DNA of 64,000 nt from assembly GCF_032823475.1 (NCBI RefSeq), contig NZ_CP127915.1, forward strand, positions 62,001 to 126,000. The letters run 5' to 3'. Shown in pieces: positions 8,766 through 18,629 of the stretch. Position numbers and translations under genes: made by a program. Numbering within the stretch: the stretch's first letter is position 1; each line of letters begins with the position of its first letter. This stretch comes from Acinetobacter sp. SAAs474. GTDB lineage: Bacteria; Pseudomonadota; Gammaproteobacteria; Pseudomonadales; Moraxellaceae. The notes under the pieces are model-generated. The model was given only the letters and a program-made list of their open reading frames with translations. It made no database searches and had not been told where the DNA came from.

Positions 8766-9593
8766 ATGCCTGAGTTACCAGAAGTCGAAACCACCAAAAT
8801 TAGCTTAGAACCTTTATTAGATCATACTGTGCTGGCTGTAACTGTTCGACAACCCAGCTTAAGATGGCCCATTCCTGAAGACATCCAACAATTGGTTGGA
8901 CAAAAACTATGCCGATTATCTCGACGCTCTAAGTATATTGTGGCTGAATTTGAACAGCATCATATGCTGTGGCACTTAGGGATGTCAGGTAGCTTTCGAT
9001 TATGCCAACACCATGAAGCATTAAAAAAACATGACCATATTATTTTTAAATTTGCTGATCTAGAATTACGTTATCATGATCCGCGCCGCTTTGGCTGCCT
9101 GATCTGGTTAGATCCACATACACAGCATAAACTGCTTGATCCACTCGGACCAGAACCTCTTGATGATACATTTAATACGGTATATTTAAGTGAAAAGCTC
9201 AAACATAAACGTGTAGCGATTAAAATGGCCATCATGGATAACCATATTGTTGTCGGAGTCGGTAATATTTATGCCACGGAAAGTTTATTTAATTTAGGTA
9301 TTCATCCAGCCCAACCTGCCTCAACCCTAACCACTGTACAAATTCATCAACTGGTCATTGAAATTAAACGTATTCTCAAGCAAGCCATTCAATTGGGTGG
9401 CTCAACACTACGAGACTATACTAATGCTATGGGAGAAAACGGCTATTTTCAACAAACCTTATTGGCGTATGGCCGCAGTGGCGAGATGTGTGTCAATTGT
9501 GAAACAACCTTACAAAATATCAAATTAGGCCAACGTGCAAGTGTATTTTGTCCACAATGTCAGCCCTTGATCAACATCAAAGCAAGTAAATGA
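8766..9593 (+). CDS. mutM: Formamidopyrimidine-DNA glycosylase (Fpg/MutM)
   Basis: This bifunctional DNA glycosylase/AP lyase removes 8-oxoguanine and formamidopyrimidines. After removal of Met1 the N-terminus PELPEVETT supplies the catalytic Pro and Glu. The lysine and helix-two-turn-helix region lie mid-protein (NIYATESLF near residue 170). A C-terminal zinc finger uses Cys242, Cys245, Cys262 and Cys265. The length of 275 residues is normal. The ribosome binding site is weak, but the invariant MPELPE fixes the start. ppiC follows after 8 bases, so the two are likely co-transcribed and end at the terminator near 9920. Confidence 0.95.
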   Translation: MPELPEVETTKISLEPLLDHTVLAVTVRQPSLRWPIPEDIQQLVGQKLCRLSRRSKYIVAEFEQHHMLWHLGMSGSFRLCQHHEALKKHDHIIFKFADLELRYHDPRRFGCLIWLDPHTQHKLLDPLGPEPLDDTFNTVYLSEKLKHKRVAIKMAIMDNHIVVGVGNIYATESLFNLGIHPAQPASTLTTVQIHQLVIEIKRILKQAIQLGGSTLRDYTNAMGENGYFQQTLLAYGRSGEMCVNCETTLQNIKLGQRASVFCPQCQPLINIKASK

Positions 9594-9601
9594 GGTGATT
9601 T

Positions 9602-9886
9602 ATGAAAATGGCCATCGTACGTCATATTTTAGTCAAAGATAAAACTTTGGCAGAACAACTACGGCAAAAAATTAAGCATGGTGCTGATTTTACAAAAATT
9701 GCCAAACAATACTCTACCTGTCCCTCAGCAAAAAAAGGAGGTGAATTAGGTGAAGTAAAACCTAAACAACTGGTTGCAAGTATCGATAAAGCCGTATTTA
9801 GTCTTGCAGAGCATGAATTACATGGCCCCATCAAAAGCCCATTTGGCTGGCATTTACTCGAAATCAAATTTCGTATGGATTTCTAA
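9602..9886 (+). CDS. ppiC: Parvulin-type peptidyl-prolyl cis-trans isomerase (PpiC)
   Basis: This is a single-domain cytoplasmic parvulin of 94 residues that accelerates proline isomerisation. RHILVKDK starts the domain; PSAKKGGELGEV, KAVFSLAEHE and SPFGWHLLEI are conserved parvulin blocks. The length matches E. coli PpiC (93 residues). There is no signal peptide. GAGGTGA lies just before the ATG, and the gene is 8 bases behind mutM. Confidence 0.92.
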   Translation: MKMAIVRHILVKDKTLAEQLRQKIKHGADFTKIAKQYSTCPSAKKGGELGEVKPKQLVASIDKAVFSLAEHELHGPIKSPFGWHLLEIKFRMDF

Positions 9887-9906
9887 ATCTCAGTCTCTTT
9901 TAACAT

Positions 9907-9934
9907 AAAAACGGCATATCATATGCCGTTTTTT
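9907..9934. terminator. Bidirectional terminator between ppiC and mscL
   Basis: AAAAACGGCAT and ATGCCGTTTTT form a nearly continuous stem around the centre at 9920, with A- and T-runs at the two ends. It can stop transcripts from ppiC (plus) and mscL (minus). Confidence 0.9.
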
Positions 9935-9980
9935 CTATGATGTAAGTAGATATTTATCACGATAACATACCGCTAGATGA

Positions 9981-10415
9981 TTAATTTTTACGTTTTAATT
10001 CATCACGAATTTCACGTAATAATGCAATATCTTCAGGGGTTGGGGCTGGTGCAGCAGGCTTTTTATCTTCTTTAATATGTAGTTTATTCATTAATTTAAC
10101 CAATAAAAATACCACCCATGCTAACAAAATAAAATTGATTAAAATCGTAATAAAATTACCGTAGGCAAATACATTTAATCCTGCTGCTTTTGCGGCAGCA
10201 AGATTACTAATGTTATTTGGATTATCACCCAATACAATAAACCAGTTTGAATAATCAACCTTTCCACCTAAAATCCAAGATACAAATGGCATAATTAAAT
10301 CAGTGACCGTTGAATCAATAATTTTATTGAATGCGCCACCAATAATGACACCTACCGCCAAATCCATGACACTGCCACGCATCGCAAAGGCTTTAAACTC
10401 TTGAATCATACCCAT
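9981..10415 (-). CDS. mscL: Large-conductance mechanosensitive channel MscL
   Basis: This 144-residue inner-membrane pentamer subunit opens under membrane tension in hypo-osmotic shock. The N-terminal amphipathic segment [21 protein letters not shown] leads into TM1; TM2 is the hydrophobic [20 protein letters not shown] charged C-terminal helix with [14 protein letters not shown] follows. AGGAG before the ATG supports the start. It stands alone between two intrinsic terminators. Confidence 0.95.
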   Translation of the reverse strand: MGMIQEFKAFAMRGSVMDLAVGVIIGGAFNKIIDSTVTDLIMPFVSWILGGKVDYSNWFIVLGDNPNNISNLAAAKAAGLNVFAYGNFITILINFILLAWVVFLLVKLMNKLHIKEDKKPAAPAPTPEDIALLREIRDELKRKN

Positions 10416-10531
10416 ATTTATCTCCTATCATGTTCTTAATGACTGCTCATCTCATTAGGACTGATTGTAACTCACAGTCATATCAACTCATTATTTCAAT
10501 TTTTTCAGTAACTTTTAACATTAAGGTATAT

Positions 10532-10564
10532 AAAAAAACGCCAACTGACTGTTGGCGTTTTTTT
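10532..10564. terminator. Bidirectional terminator between typA and mscL
   Basis: Seven A then CGCCAAC, a 5-base loop, then GTTGGCG followed by seven T. On the minus strand it closes the typA transcript 18 bases behind its stop. Confidence 0.92.
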
Positions 10565-10581
10565 ACTTTTCTTCAAAAAGA

Positions 10582-12417
10582 TTATTTACTACGATTACGC
10601 TTACGTTCGTTTTCAGTTAACCAACGTTTACGAATACGAATAGATTTTGGTGTTACTTCTACCAACTCATCATCTTCAATAAACTCGAGTGCTTGCTCAA
10701 GTGTAAACTCAACAGCTGGTGTTAAGGTTAATGCTTCATCTGTACCAGAAGCACGAACGTTTGTTAACTGTTTTGCTTTGGTTGGGTTAACAACCATATC
10801 GTCTGAACGAGAGTTTACACCGACGATCATTCCTTCATACACTTCAAGCTGTGGTTTAGCAAATAAACGACCACGATCTTGCAGGGTAAACAATGCATAA
10901 CCCAAACAAGTTCCTTGAACCATAGAAATCAGTACACCGTTTTGACGTTTTGCCACAGTACCCTGTTTTGCAGGACCGTAATGAGCAAAGCTTGATGTCA
11001 TAATCCCCGTACCAGACGTCATCGTCATAAATTCAGAACGGAAACCAATTAAACCACGTGAAGGTACGGTTGCTTCAATACGGATACGGCCTTTACCGTC
11101 AACTTCCATATTGGTCATCTCACCTTTACGATGGCCCATTTGCTCCATGACAGCACCTTGATGTTGTTCTTCAACATCGAAAGTGACATTTTCATACGGT
11201 TCTTGCATTTCACCGTCGATTTCTTTCATGATCACTTGTGGACGAGATACACCCATCTCAAAGCCTTCACGACGCATGGTTTCAATTAAAACAGATAAAT
11301 GAAGCTCACCACGACCAGATACTTTAAAACGGTCAGGACTATCGGTATCTTCTACACGCAATGCCACGTTGTGGATCAATTCACGATCTAAACGCTCACG
11401 AATATTACGTGAAGTGACAAATTTACCTTCTTTACCAGCAAACGGTGAGTTGTTGACTTGGAATGTCATCGATACCGTCGGTTCATCTACAGATAATGCA
11501 GGTAATGCTTCAACATTTTTCGGATCACAAATTGTGTCAGAAATATTTAATGCATCAATACCAGTAATACAAACGATATCACCTGCTTGAGCTGATTCAA
11601 CATCAATACGCTCTAAGCCATGGTAGCCCATGATTTTTAAAATACGGCCATTACGGGTATTGCCATCTTTATCAACTACAGTCACTTGAGTATTCAATTT
11701 AACTGAACCACGTTGAATACGACCTACACCAATTACACCCACGAAACTATTATAGTCAAGTGAAGAAATTTGCATTTGGAATGGACCGTCAACATCGACT
11801 GCTGGTGGCTCAACAATGTCTACAATCGTTTGGAACAATGGTGTCATATCTTCAGCAAGTTCTTCAGGAGAAGGACCAGCAACACCACGTAAACCCGATG
11901 CATACACGACTGGGAAGTCGAGTTGTTCATCCGTACCACCCAAGTTATCAAACAAATCGAATACTTGATCAATCACCCAATCAGGACGTGCACTTGGTTT
12001 ATCGACTTTATTGATAATCACAATTGGCTTTAAACCACGTGCAAAGGCTTTTTGTGTCACAAAACGTGTTTGTGGCATTGGACCTTCTTGTGAGTCAACC
12101 AATAATAGTACGCAGTCTACCATAGACATCACACGTTCAACTTCACCACCAAAGTCGGCGTGTCCCGGGGTGTCGACGATGTTAATACGGTATTCTGTAT
12201 CAGTACGTTTATCTAACCATTTAATCGCAGTGTTTTTAGCAAGAATGGTAATCCCACGCTCTGACTCTAGCGCGTTAGAATCCATGACACGCTCAATCTC
12301 GCCCGCTCGTTCACCGAGTGCACCCGATTGCTGTAAAAGTTTATCTACAAGAGTTGTTTTACCGTGGTCAACGTGCGCAATAATGGCAATGTTGCGAAGA
12401 GTTTTAATATCTGACAT
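10582..12417 (-). CDS. typA: Ribosome-associated GTPase TypA/BipA
   Basis: This 611-residue translational GTPase acts in 50S assembly and in stress and low-temperature growth. The G1 motif AHVDHGKT is at residues 14-21, G2 RGITI follows at about 55, G3 DTPGHADFGGE and G4 NKVDKP are present. EF-Tu-like, EF-G-like and the BipA-specific C-terminal domain (FMTMTSGTGIM, LFTLQDRGRLF) follow. The length is normal. No clear ribosome binding site precedes the ATG. The gene is monocistronic and divergent from the purine permease. Confidence 0.96.
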   Translation of the reverse strand: MSDIKTLRNIAIIAHVDHGKTTLVDKLLQQSGALGERAGEIERVMDSNALESERGITILAKNTAIKWLDKRTDTEYRINIVDTPGHADFGGEVERVMSMVDCVLLLVDSQEGPMPQTRFVTQKAFARGLKPIVIINKVDKPSARPDWVIDQVFDLFDNLGGTDEQLDFPVVYASGLRGVAGPSPEELAEDMTPLFQTIVDIVEPPAVDVDGPFQMQISSLDYNSFVGVIGVGRIQRGSVKLNTQVTVVDKDGNTRNGRILKIMGYHGLERIDVESAQAGDIVCITGIDALNISDTICDPKNVEALPALSVDEPTVSMTFQVNNSPFAGKEGKFVTSRNIRERLDRELIHNVALRVEDTDSPDRFKVSGRGELHLSVLIETMRREGFEMGVSRPQVIMKEIDGEMQEPYENVTFDVEEQHQGAVMEQMGHRKGEMTNMEVDGKGRIRIEATVPSRGLIGFRSEFMTMTSGTGIMTSSFAHYGPAKQGTVAKRQNGVLISMVQGTCLGYALFTLQDRGRLFAKPQLEVYEGMIVGVNSRSDDMVVNPTKAKQLTNVRASGTDEALTLTPAVEFTLEQALEFIEDDELVEVTPKSIRIRKRWLTENERKRNRSK

Positions 12418-12591
12418 GTAAATTCGATACGCTTTAAATTTGAGGGCAAATTATACAGAAAAAACTTAACTTTTTATAGTGACAGTTTATTGACATTAAC
12501 AATTTTTTTATCTTTAGCATGCGCTTTTCATTTTATAAATAAATCTAATCAGATTAGAATACCGCCATCTCGCCTTTATTTGCTGTATTTC

Positions 12592-13962
12592 ATGTCAGAT
12601 TTAAATCAATCCCAAGATCAAAAAGATCAACTTGATCTGGTTTATGGATTAAATGATCGTCCATCTCCTTTAATTGCATTTTTAGCCGCATTTCAACATC
12701 TACTTGCCATTATTGTGCCTATCGTTACACCTGGCTTATTAATCTGTTTAGCCTTAGGTGTGTCAAAACAAGATACCAATATGATTTTATCGATGTCATT
12801 GGTGATCTCTGGTATTGCAACATTCTTGCAATGTAAAAAAGTCGGACCATTTGGTGCCGGTTTATTGATTGTACAAGGTACAAGCTTTAATTTTATTGGT
12901 CCTATTATTGGAATTGGTTCTGCAATGGTGGCAGCAGGAACACCTGTAGAAACTGTTATGGCCTCTATTTTTGGTGTCGTCATTGCGGGTGCCTTTATCG
13001 AAATGGGGGTATCACAAATCTTGCCTTGGATTAAAAAGCTGATTACACCGCTGGTTACCGGGATTGTCGTATTACTGATTGGTTTAACTTTAATTAAAGA
13101 AGGACTCATCAGTATGGGGGGTGGCTATCAGGCCATGAGCGATAAAACTTTTGCCAATGCAGATAACTTAATCATGTCATGTACCGTACTGGCACTGATT
13201 ATTTTATTAAATCGCGTTCGTATCACTTGGATTAAAAGTTCAGCGATTTTAATTGCTTTAGTGTGTGGCTATATTCTCGCTGCCTTTATGGGACATCTAG
13301 ACTTTTCTAACTTAGCAGATGCACCACTAATCCAAGTTCCCACACCAATGCATTTTGGTTTAGATTTCTCTTGGAGTCTATTTATTCCTATGGCCTTTAT
13401 TTATCTGGTAACTTCACTTGAAGCAATTGGTGATATTACCGCAACCTCCAAGCTATCTAACCAGCCAGTCGATGGTCCACAATGGATGCAACGCATTAAA
13501 GGTGGCGTATTGGTGAATGGTGCTAACTCTTTTTTAGCTGGAATTTTTAATACTTTTCCAAGTTCTGTTTTTGCACAAAATAATGGTGTCATTCAATTAA
13601 CAGGTGTAGCGAGTCGCTATATTGGTATTTGGATTGCCATATTATTGATTATTCTCGGCTTATTACCTGTTGTTTCTGGCGTGATCCAAGCTGTACCACA
13701 AGCGGTACTGGGTGGTGCCGTCATGGTGATGTTTGGGGCTGTTGCTGCTTCTGGGATCAATATTTTATCCAGTATCCGCTTAGATCGTCGTGCATTATTA
13801 ATTATTGCTATTTCATTGGCTTTGGGTTTAGGTGTAGCACAAGTACCACAAATTTTAGAACATCTTCCCGAATTATTCCGTAATATCTTTAGTTCTGGTG
13901 TTGCCACTGGCGGTATTGCGGCATTAATTCTCAATATTGTTTTACCTGAAACCCATAAGTAA
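12592..13962 (+). CDS. NCS2-family xanthine/uric acid permease
   Basis: This inner-membrane nucleobase:cation symporter has 456 residues from the chosen start and about 14 membrane segments. The NCS2 signature QNNGVIQLTGVASRY is present near residue 325, preceded by NTFPSSVFA, which is typical of the xanthine/urate branch (XanP, XanQ, UacT) rather than uracil UraA. The acidic residue in FIYLVTSLEAIGDITATS is the expected functional glutamate. I chose ATG 12592 because the longer frame from 12490 adds 34 residues that lack family resemblance. Exact purine specificity is not decidable. The gene ends at its own terminator. Confidence 0.86.
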   Translation: MSDLNQSQDQKDQLDLVYGLNDRPSPLIAFLAAFQHLLAIIVPIVTPGLLICLALGVSKQDTNMILSMSLVISGIATFLQCKKVGPFGAGLLIVQGTSFNFIGPIIGIGSAMVAAGTPVETVMASIFGVVIAGAFIEMGVSQILPWIKKLITPLVTGIVVLLIGLTLIKEGLISMGGGYQAMSDKTFANADNLIMSCTVLALIILLNRVRITWIKSSAILIALVCGYILAAFMGHLDFSNLADAPLIQVPTPMHFGLDFSWSLFIPMAFIYLVTSLEAIGDITATSKLSNQPVDGPQWMQRIKGGVLVNGANSFLAGIFNTFPSSVFAQNNGVIQLTGVASRYIGIWIAILLIILGLLPVVSGVIQAVPQAVLGGAVMVMFGAVAASGINILSSIRLDRRALLIIAISLALGLGVAQVPQILEHLPELFRNIFSSGVATGGIAALILNIVLPETHK

Positions 13963-13978
13963 TTTTATAAACATGATC

Positions 13979-14012
13979 ACACTGTTCAAAGCAATTTTGA
14001 GCAGTGTTTTTT
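13979..14012 (+). terminator. Terminator of the purine permease gene
   Basis: ACACTGTTCAAA at 13979-13990 pairs with TTTGAGCAGTGT (one G:U pair) over a short loop, then six T follow. It lies 16 bases past the stop and just before rsmC. Confidence 0.85.
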
Positions 14013-14031
14013 ATGAGAATGAGTGGTAAAT

Positions 14032-15045
14032 ATGGATCCAAGAAGTGAAGTCGTCATTCGACAACAAGATCATCTTCAGGGGCGAGTATTATTTATTAAT
14101 GCGCCGAATGATCAGTTACTTAATATGATCAGCTCAGATATTCAAGCCAGTATTTGGACTTGGAATTATGCTGATTTTCTTGCGTTTAAAAAAAATGATT
14201 TCAATGTTCATTTTGGGATTGAGTTCGCATCACAAGATTTTGATCAGGTGGTTATTTTTGTCCCCAAATCTAAAGAGCTGCTGCATTATATTCTTCATTT
14301 AATTGCCAGTCATTTTCCGACCCAAAGCGCTGTTTTCTTAGTGGGTGAAAAAAAAGGTGGTGTTGAACGTGCAGCAAAACAACTTCAAGTACTTGGACCA
14401 TGTCTTAAACTGGACAGTGCTCGACATTGTCAATTCTGGCAAGCATCGCTAACAATACCACAAGAGAAAACGTCTTTAACGCAATGGATCAAACATTATG
14501 ATATTGACGTAAATGGACAAAAAATAACGGTTTATGCATTACCTGGTGTTTTTAGTCAAGCCAAGCTTGATATTGGAACAGCTGTACTTTTACCGTATCT
14601 CAAACAGGTAAAATCAGGTAAAATCGCAGACTTTGGTTGTGGGGCGGGTGTAATTGCTTGCTATTTAGCCAAGCTAAATCAGCAAAATTATATTTATGCG
14701 TCAGATATTGATGCTTTTGCGCTGTATTCAACTCAGCTCACGTTTGAACGTAATGGCATTGATGCAACTCAGTTTCAACTTCTCCCTGTTGCAAATTTGA
14801 GCGATCTCCCGACTGAACTGGATGCCATTGTCAGCAATCCGCCATTTCATCAAGGTATTCATACCCATTACGATGCGAGTGAACGTCTGTGTACACAATC
14901 AAAACATTATCTAAACTCAAATGGTGAACTCTGGATTGTGGCCAACCGCTTTCTCAATTACCCCATTTTAATTGAACAGCATTTTGGTCAATGTAAAGTG
15001 ATGACAGACCAAAATGGCTTTAAGGTGCTTTATGCCTGTGTTTAA
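14032..15045 (+). CDS. rsmC: 16S rRNA (guanine-1207-N2)-methyltransferase RsmC
   Basis: This 337-residue SAM-dependent methyltransferase modifies G1207 of 16S rRNA. It has the two-domain RsmC build: an N-terminal degenerate methyltransferase domain and a C-terminal catalytic domain. The SAM-binding motif is [16 protein letters not shown] near residue 200, and the catalytic motif is [15 protein letters not shown] chose ATG 14032, with GAGTGG upstream, over a GTG nine bases earlier. lysP follows after 21 bases and is probably co-transcribed. Confidence 0.9.
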   Translation: MDPRSEVVIRQQDHLQGRVLFINAPNDQLLNMISSDIQASIWTWNYADFLAFKKNDFNVHFGIEFASQDFDQVVIFVPKSKELLHYILHLIASHFPTQSAVFLVGEKKGGVERAAKQLQVLGPCLKLDSARHCQFWQASLTIPQEKTSLTQWIKHYDIDVNGQKITVYALPGVFSQAKLDIGTAVLLPYLKQVKSGKIADFGCGAGVIACYLAKLNQQNYIYASDIDAFALYSTQLTFERNGIDATQFQLLPVANLSDLPTELDAIVSNPPFHQGIHTHYDASERLCTQSKHYLNSNGELWIVANRFLNYPILIEQHFGQCKVMTDQNGFKVLYACV

Positions 15046-15066
15046 TCATATAAAAAAGGAAACACC

Positions 15067-16533
15067 ATGAGCGAGAATCAATCTGCACATTTAAAGCGTA
15101 AGCTAAGTGCACGCCATTTAAATATGATTGCGATTGGTGGCTCTATCGGTACTGGCTTATTTCTAGCTTCTGGTGAAACAATTGCAAATGCTGGCCCTGG
15201 TGGTGCCTTATTGGCCTATTGTCTAATTGGGATTATGATTTATTTCTTAATGACCAGTTTGGGCGAGCTGGCAACACACAATCCCACCTCAGGTGCCTTT
15301 TTTACCTATGGCACCAAATACGTCGATGGTGGCTTTGGCTTTGCCTTAGGCTGGAACTATTGGTACAACTGGGCAATTACTGTTGCATTTGAATTGGTTG
15401 CCGTACAATTTATTATGAAGTTCTGGTTTCCAGATCTTCCCGGCTTCTATTGGAGTGCCCTCTTCCTTGCCATTATTTTTGCCATCAATGCGCTCACGGT
15501 AAAAGGTTTTGGTGAAAGTGAATTTGTTTTCTCCTTAGTTAAAGTTCTCGCGATTATTGTTTTTATTATCATTGGTATTGCCATGATTGTAAAAATCATG
15601 ATGACCCCTGATGCGCATGCCTTTGCCAACTGGACTCTGGGTGAAGCACCTTTTGTCGGTGGCTTACAGGCTATGATTGGTGTTGCCATGATTGCAGGAT
15701 TCTCCTTTCAAGGCACAGAAATGGTTGGGGTCGCAGCAGGTGAATCCAAAGATCCTAAGAAAACGATTCCACTGGCCATTAAACAAATTTTTTGGCGCAT
15801 CTTACTGTTTTATGTCGTATGTATTTTTATTATCGGTACACTGATTCCCTATACAGATCCATTCCTGTTACAAGCGGCATCAAGTGACAACATTGCTCTT
15901 TCACCATTTACATTATTATATGAAAAAGCAGGTTTTGCCTTTGCTGCCAGTCTGATGAATGCCGTTATTCTCACCGCTATTCTGTCTGCTGGTAATTCAG
16001 GAATGTATTCCTCTACACGAATGCTATTTGATATGGCACGTCATCAGCGCGCACCAAAATGGTTTGCCAAACTCGATTCTCGTGGCGTACCAATGAATGC
16101 GTTATATGCAACAACAGCAATTGCAGCCTTATGTTTTTTAACTACATTTATTGGTGAACAGCAAGTCTTTAACTGGTTACTGAATATCTCGGGTATGTGT
16201 GGGTTTATTGTCTGGCTCGGTATTGCCGTATCGCATTATCGCTTTCGTAAAGGTTATTTAGCGCAAGGATATAAACTTGAAGACTTGGCATATAAAGCCA
16301 AATTTTTCCCTTTTGCACCTTGGTTTGCCTTTACACTCTGTTCTGTGATTATTTTAGGACAAAACTACCAAGCATTTATGGGGGGGAAAATCGATTGGTT
16401 AGGCCTGATTTCGACCTATATCAGTATTCCATTGTTTTTAGCCATTTGGCTCGGCTATAAATGGAAATATAAAACCAAACTGATTTCCTATCAAAACATG
16501 GATGTTAAACCTGCAAAACTTGATGATGATTAA
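15067..16533 (+). CDS. lysP: Lysine-specific permease (APC family)
   Basis: This 488-residue inner-membrane amino acid permease has twelve helices. The start RHLNMIAIGGSIGTGLFLASGETI is the helix-1 substrate-binding motif of the amino acid transporter (AAT) branch. GFGFALGWNYWYNWA, GFSFQGTEMVGVAAGESKDP and AVILTAILSAGNSGMYSSTRML match E. coli LysP (489 residues) strongly by memory. LysP imports lysine with protons. AAGGAAACACC precedes the ATG. A specificity for S-methylmethionine or another amino acid is less likely but not excluded. Confidence 0.87.
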   Translation: MSENQSAHLKRKLSARHLNMIAIGGSIGTGLFLASGETIANAGPGGALLAYCLIGIMIYFLMTSLGELATHNPTSGAFFTYGTKYVDGGFGFALGWNYWYNWAITVAFELVAVQFIMKFWFPDLPGFYWSALFLAIIFAINALTVKGFGESEFVFSLVKVLAIIVFIIIGIAMIVKIMMTPDAHAFANWTLGEAPFVGGLQAMIGVAMIAGFSFQGTEMVGVAAGESKDPKKTIPLAIKQIFWRILLFYVVCIFIIGTLIPYTDPFLLQAASSDNIALSPFTLLYEKAGFAFAASLMNAVILTAILSAGNSGMYSSTRMLFDMARHQRAPKWFAKLDSRGVPMNALYATTAIAALCFLTTFIGEQQVFNWLLNISGMCGFIVWLGIAVSHYRFRKGYLAQGYKLEDLAYKAKFFPFAPWFAFTLCSVIILGQNYQAFMGGKIDWLGLISTYISIPLFLAIWLGYKWKYKTKLISYQNMDVKPAKLDDD

Positions 16534-16571
16534 ATAGTTGAGTATTTAGTAAAATCAATATGCTGTACTAG

Positions 16572-16607
16572 ACCCTATGAGTATACCGCTACTTATAGGG
16601 TTTTTTT
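16572..16607 (+). terminator. Terminator of lysP
   Basis: ACCCTATGAGT at 16572-16582 pairs with ACTTATAGGGT at 16591-16601 (one G:U), followed by a T-run at 16601-16607. It ends the rsmC-lysP unit. Confidence 0.85.
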
Positions 16608-17190
16608 ATGAGATGATATTTAAAAATTGAGTTGGCCTAATATCAACATCTTGATTTAAATTACCTCATTATCTACCCATAAACTTAGCACTCAAGACCT
16701 TATATTTATCTTATAATCAATAAGGTTATCGCAGTAATTATCTTATTTCATCATACGCGTAATTTTTATGGTTGCTCAAATTTAGATAGCCTATCACGAC
16801 GAAAAAACCGTATAGCGCAAATTAAATTGTTTAGCACCTATCCGCTATTCGTTCATAACAGTTAATACTGTTTGACACTGTGAATGATATTATTTTGACC
16901 TTCCTTTCATATACTGAGCGATCTCATCCTTAGACAGCAATTCGCCTTTTCTAGATCCCTAAACCTTAAATCATTCACCACGTTACAGATAAAATTAAGC
17001 TTAAGTGCTAATTGATTGAGCACCTTGCAATATTGCTCTTTGATACGAAATTAACTGTTTTCATCGCCAAATATCAACACAAGAAAAATATCTATAAGCT
17101 TGCACAATAGGCCATCACCTCATATTTTGTGATATGGCTTACCTGATATCGATACCTTTAAAAAGGGTACTTTTACGCTCAATTTGATAA
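16608..17190. other. 583-base region without a supported gene
   Basis: Stops are frequent in all frames. One short minus-strand stretch (about 16891-16956) reads RKGELLSKDEIAQYMKGRSK before a stop. It has normal-looking amino acid use but has an in-frame stop just upstream and no start, so it could be the tail of a decayed gene. I recognise no family. No RNA gene is seen. Confidence 0.35.
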
Positions 17191-17218
17191 AAAAAACGAC
17201 CCTTAAGGGTCGTTTTTT
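17191..17218. terminator. Strong terminator of ompA
   Basis: AAAAAACGACCC, TTAA, GGGTCGTTTTTT is a perfect 28-base palindrome, with more T beyond it on the minus strand. It lies 16 bases past the ompA stop. Confidence 0.93.
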
Positions 17219-17234
17219 AGATCATCAGTTCAAA

Positions 17235-18296
17235 TTATTGTTGAACTTGAGATGCTGGAACTGTACGGCTACCAGAAATCGTTGCAAATACACGACGGTT
17301 CATTGCACGACCTTCAGCAGTACTGTTGCTTGCAATTGGATCATTCCAAGCAAAGCCTTCAGTTGCTAAACGAGATGGATCAACGTTATATTCGTTTACA
17401 AGTGCTGATTTTACAGAGTTAGCACGAGCTAAAGATAAACGTTGGTTCAACGCTAATGGACCAGTGTTATCAGTATAACCTTTGATGTTAGCAGTCGCAT
17501 TTGGATACTCAACTAACTTCTCAGCAACTTTAGCAATTTCTGGTTGGTATTGTGGTTTGATGTTTGATTTGTTTGTATCAAAGAACACACGAAGTTCCAT
17601 GTTCAAATCTTCAACCAAATCTTGTGGCGGTGGAGTAACTGGAGCAATCACTTCAACTTCAGCAACTTCAACTACAGGAGCAGCAGGTTTTAAGTGGCCG
17701 CCAAGTACGACATTAAGACCAGCAAGTGCTGTATAGTTCCAGTTTTTAACTGCTTCGTTATAAGTTGCACGTGCTTCAGTACGAAGAGATAAAGCATCGT
17801 TTAAGCGCCAGAATGCACCAACACCTGCGTTACCAACAGTACCTTCTCTTTCGTCGATACCGCTTGCGCCATCTTCAAATTTTACTTTAGCATGACCTGC
17901 ACCTAACAATACGTAAGGCTTGATTTTGCTGTCATAATCTTTAGTAATAAGATCAGATGTTACATAGAAGTTACCAGCAACAATACTTTGTTTGTATTTG
18001 CCTAGCTTGTCAAAATCACGCGCGCCTGCAGCTCTAGAATCAACATCACCTTTAACTTGGCTATATTCAGCTTCAAAGCCTAACCATGGTGTTAATTCAA
18101 CACCAAGCGCAGCACCAGCAAAGACATCATCTTTAAGTTTGATATCGCCAGCTGCATTTGCATTATCTTTATTATAATCTTTCAAAGAATCTTGGAAAGT
18201 ATAACCAAGTAACAACGGAGTAACAGTTACACCTGCATTTGCAGCAGCTAATGGAGCAGCTACGAGCATTGCTAACGCAATACGGCTCATTTTCAT
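17235..18296 (-). CDS. ompA: Major outer membrane porin/anchor OmpA
   Basis: This 353-residue outer membrane protein has a signal peptide ([12 protein letters not shown], cleavage after AANA at about residue 20), an eight-stranded beta-barrel ([17 protein letters not shown] to [11 protein letters not shown]), a Pro/Val linker and a C-terminal peptidoglycan-binding OmpA domain. In the latter, the Asp in YTDNTG and the Arg in [14 protein letters not shown] are the diaminopimelate contacts known from A. baumannii OmpA. A tyrosine stands where A. baumannii has His (GHTDNTG). It gives slow porin activity, envelope stability and adhesion. The start is fixed by GGAGG upstream and the signal peptide; a start 8 codons earlier is less likely. 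The gene is preceded by a long A/T-rich leader and followed by a strong terminator. Confidence 0.95.
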   Translation of the reverse strand: MKMSRIALAMLVAAPLAAANAGVTVTPLLLGYTFQDSLKDYNKDNANAAGDIKLKDDVFAGAALGVELTPWLGFEAEYSQVKGDVDSRAAGARDFDKLGKYKQSIVAGNFYVTSDLITKDYDSKIKPYVLLGAGHAKVKFEDGASGIDEREGTVGNAGVGAFWRLNDALSLRTEARATYNEAVKNWNYTALAGLNVVLGGHLKPAAPVVEVAEVEVIAPVTPPPQDLVEDLNMELRVFFDTNKSNIKPQYQPEIAKVAEKLVEYPNATANIKGYTDNTGPLALNQRLSLARANSVKSALVNEYNVDPSRLATEGFAWNDPIASNSTAEGRAMNRRVFATISGSRTVPASQVQQ

Positions 18297-18334
18297 GGAT
18301 TTATCCTCCAGAGATAACATTATTTTTCAAGTAC

Positions 18335-18367
18335 AAGCCTAAACTTTGTCTATCCTGAGATAGGCTT
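18335..18367 (-). promoter_or_regulatory. Alternative hairpins in the ompA leader
   Basis: AAGCCTA at 18335-18341 can pair with TAGGCTT at 18361-18367, and GTCTATC at 18348-18354 can pair with GATAGGC at 18359-18365 (one G:U). The two stems share bases and exclude each other. They lie 39-71 bases upstream of the ompA ATG, probably in the untranslated leader. A role in mRNA stability or sRNA control is inference. Confidence 0.4.
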
Positions 18368-18629
18368 TTACCCCAGTTTTTAAGCTAGTCACTATGAATC
18401 ATACAAACACTTTGAGTCTTTTCCAAGTGGTTGATAGTTTTAATCCAGCAAATTATTGACAAAATTACTTACAAATTCCGTTGTAATTACGTAAATTTTA
18501 CTAAATTTTCCGCAGTGAATAGCTTAAGCTAATCTTTTGGTTCAGTTTTATTCTACCATTCTTTCTTAAATTTCAAGAAATAAATCTTTTAAAAAAAATT
18601 TAATTTTTCAAAAAAAGCAACATAAGACA

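Noticed and set aside
10430..10900. 156-codon plus-strand frame over the typA 3' end
   Set aside because: It crosses a strong terminator and is antisense to conserved typA sequence; composition is Ser/Asn-rich shadow translation.
12011..12421. 136-codon plus-strand frame over the typA 5' end
   Set aside because: Antisense to the GTPase domain; no independent signals.
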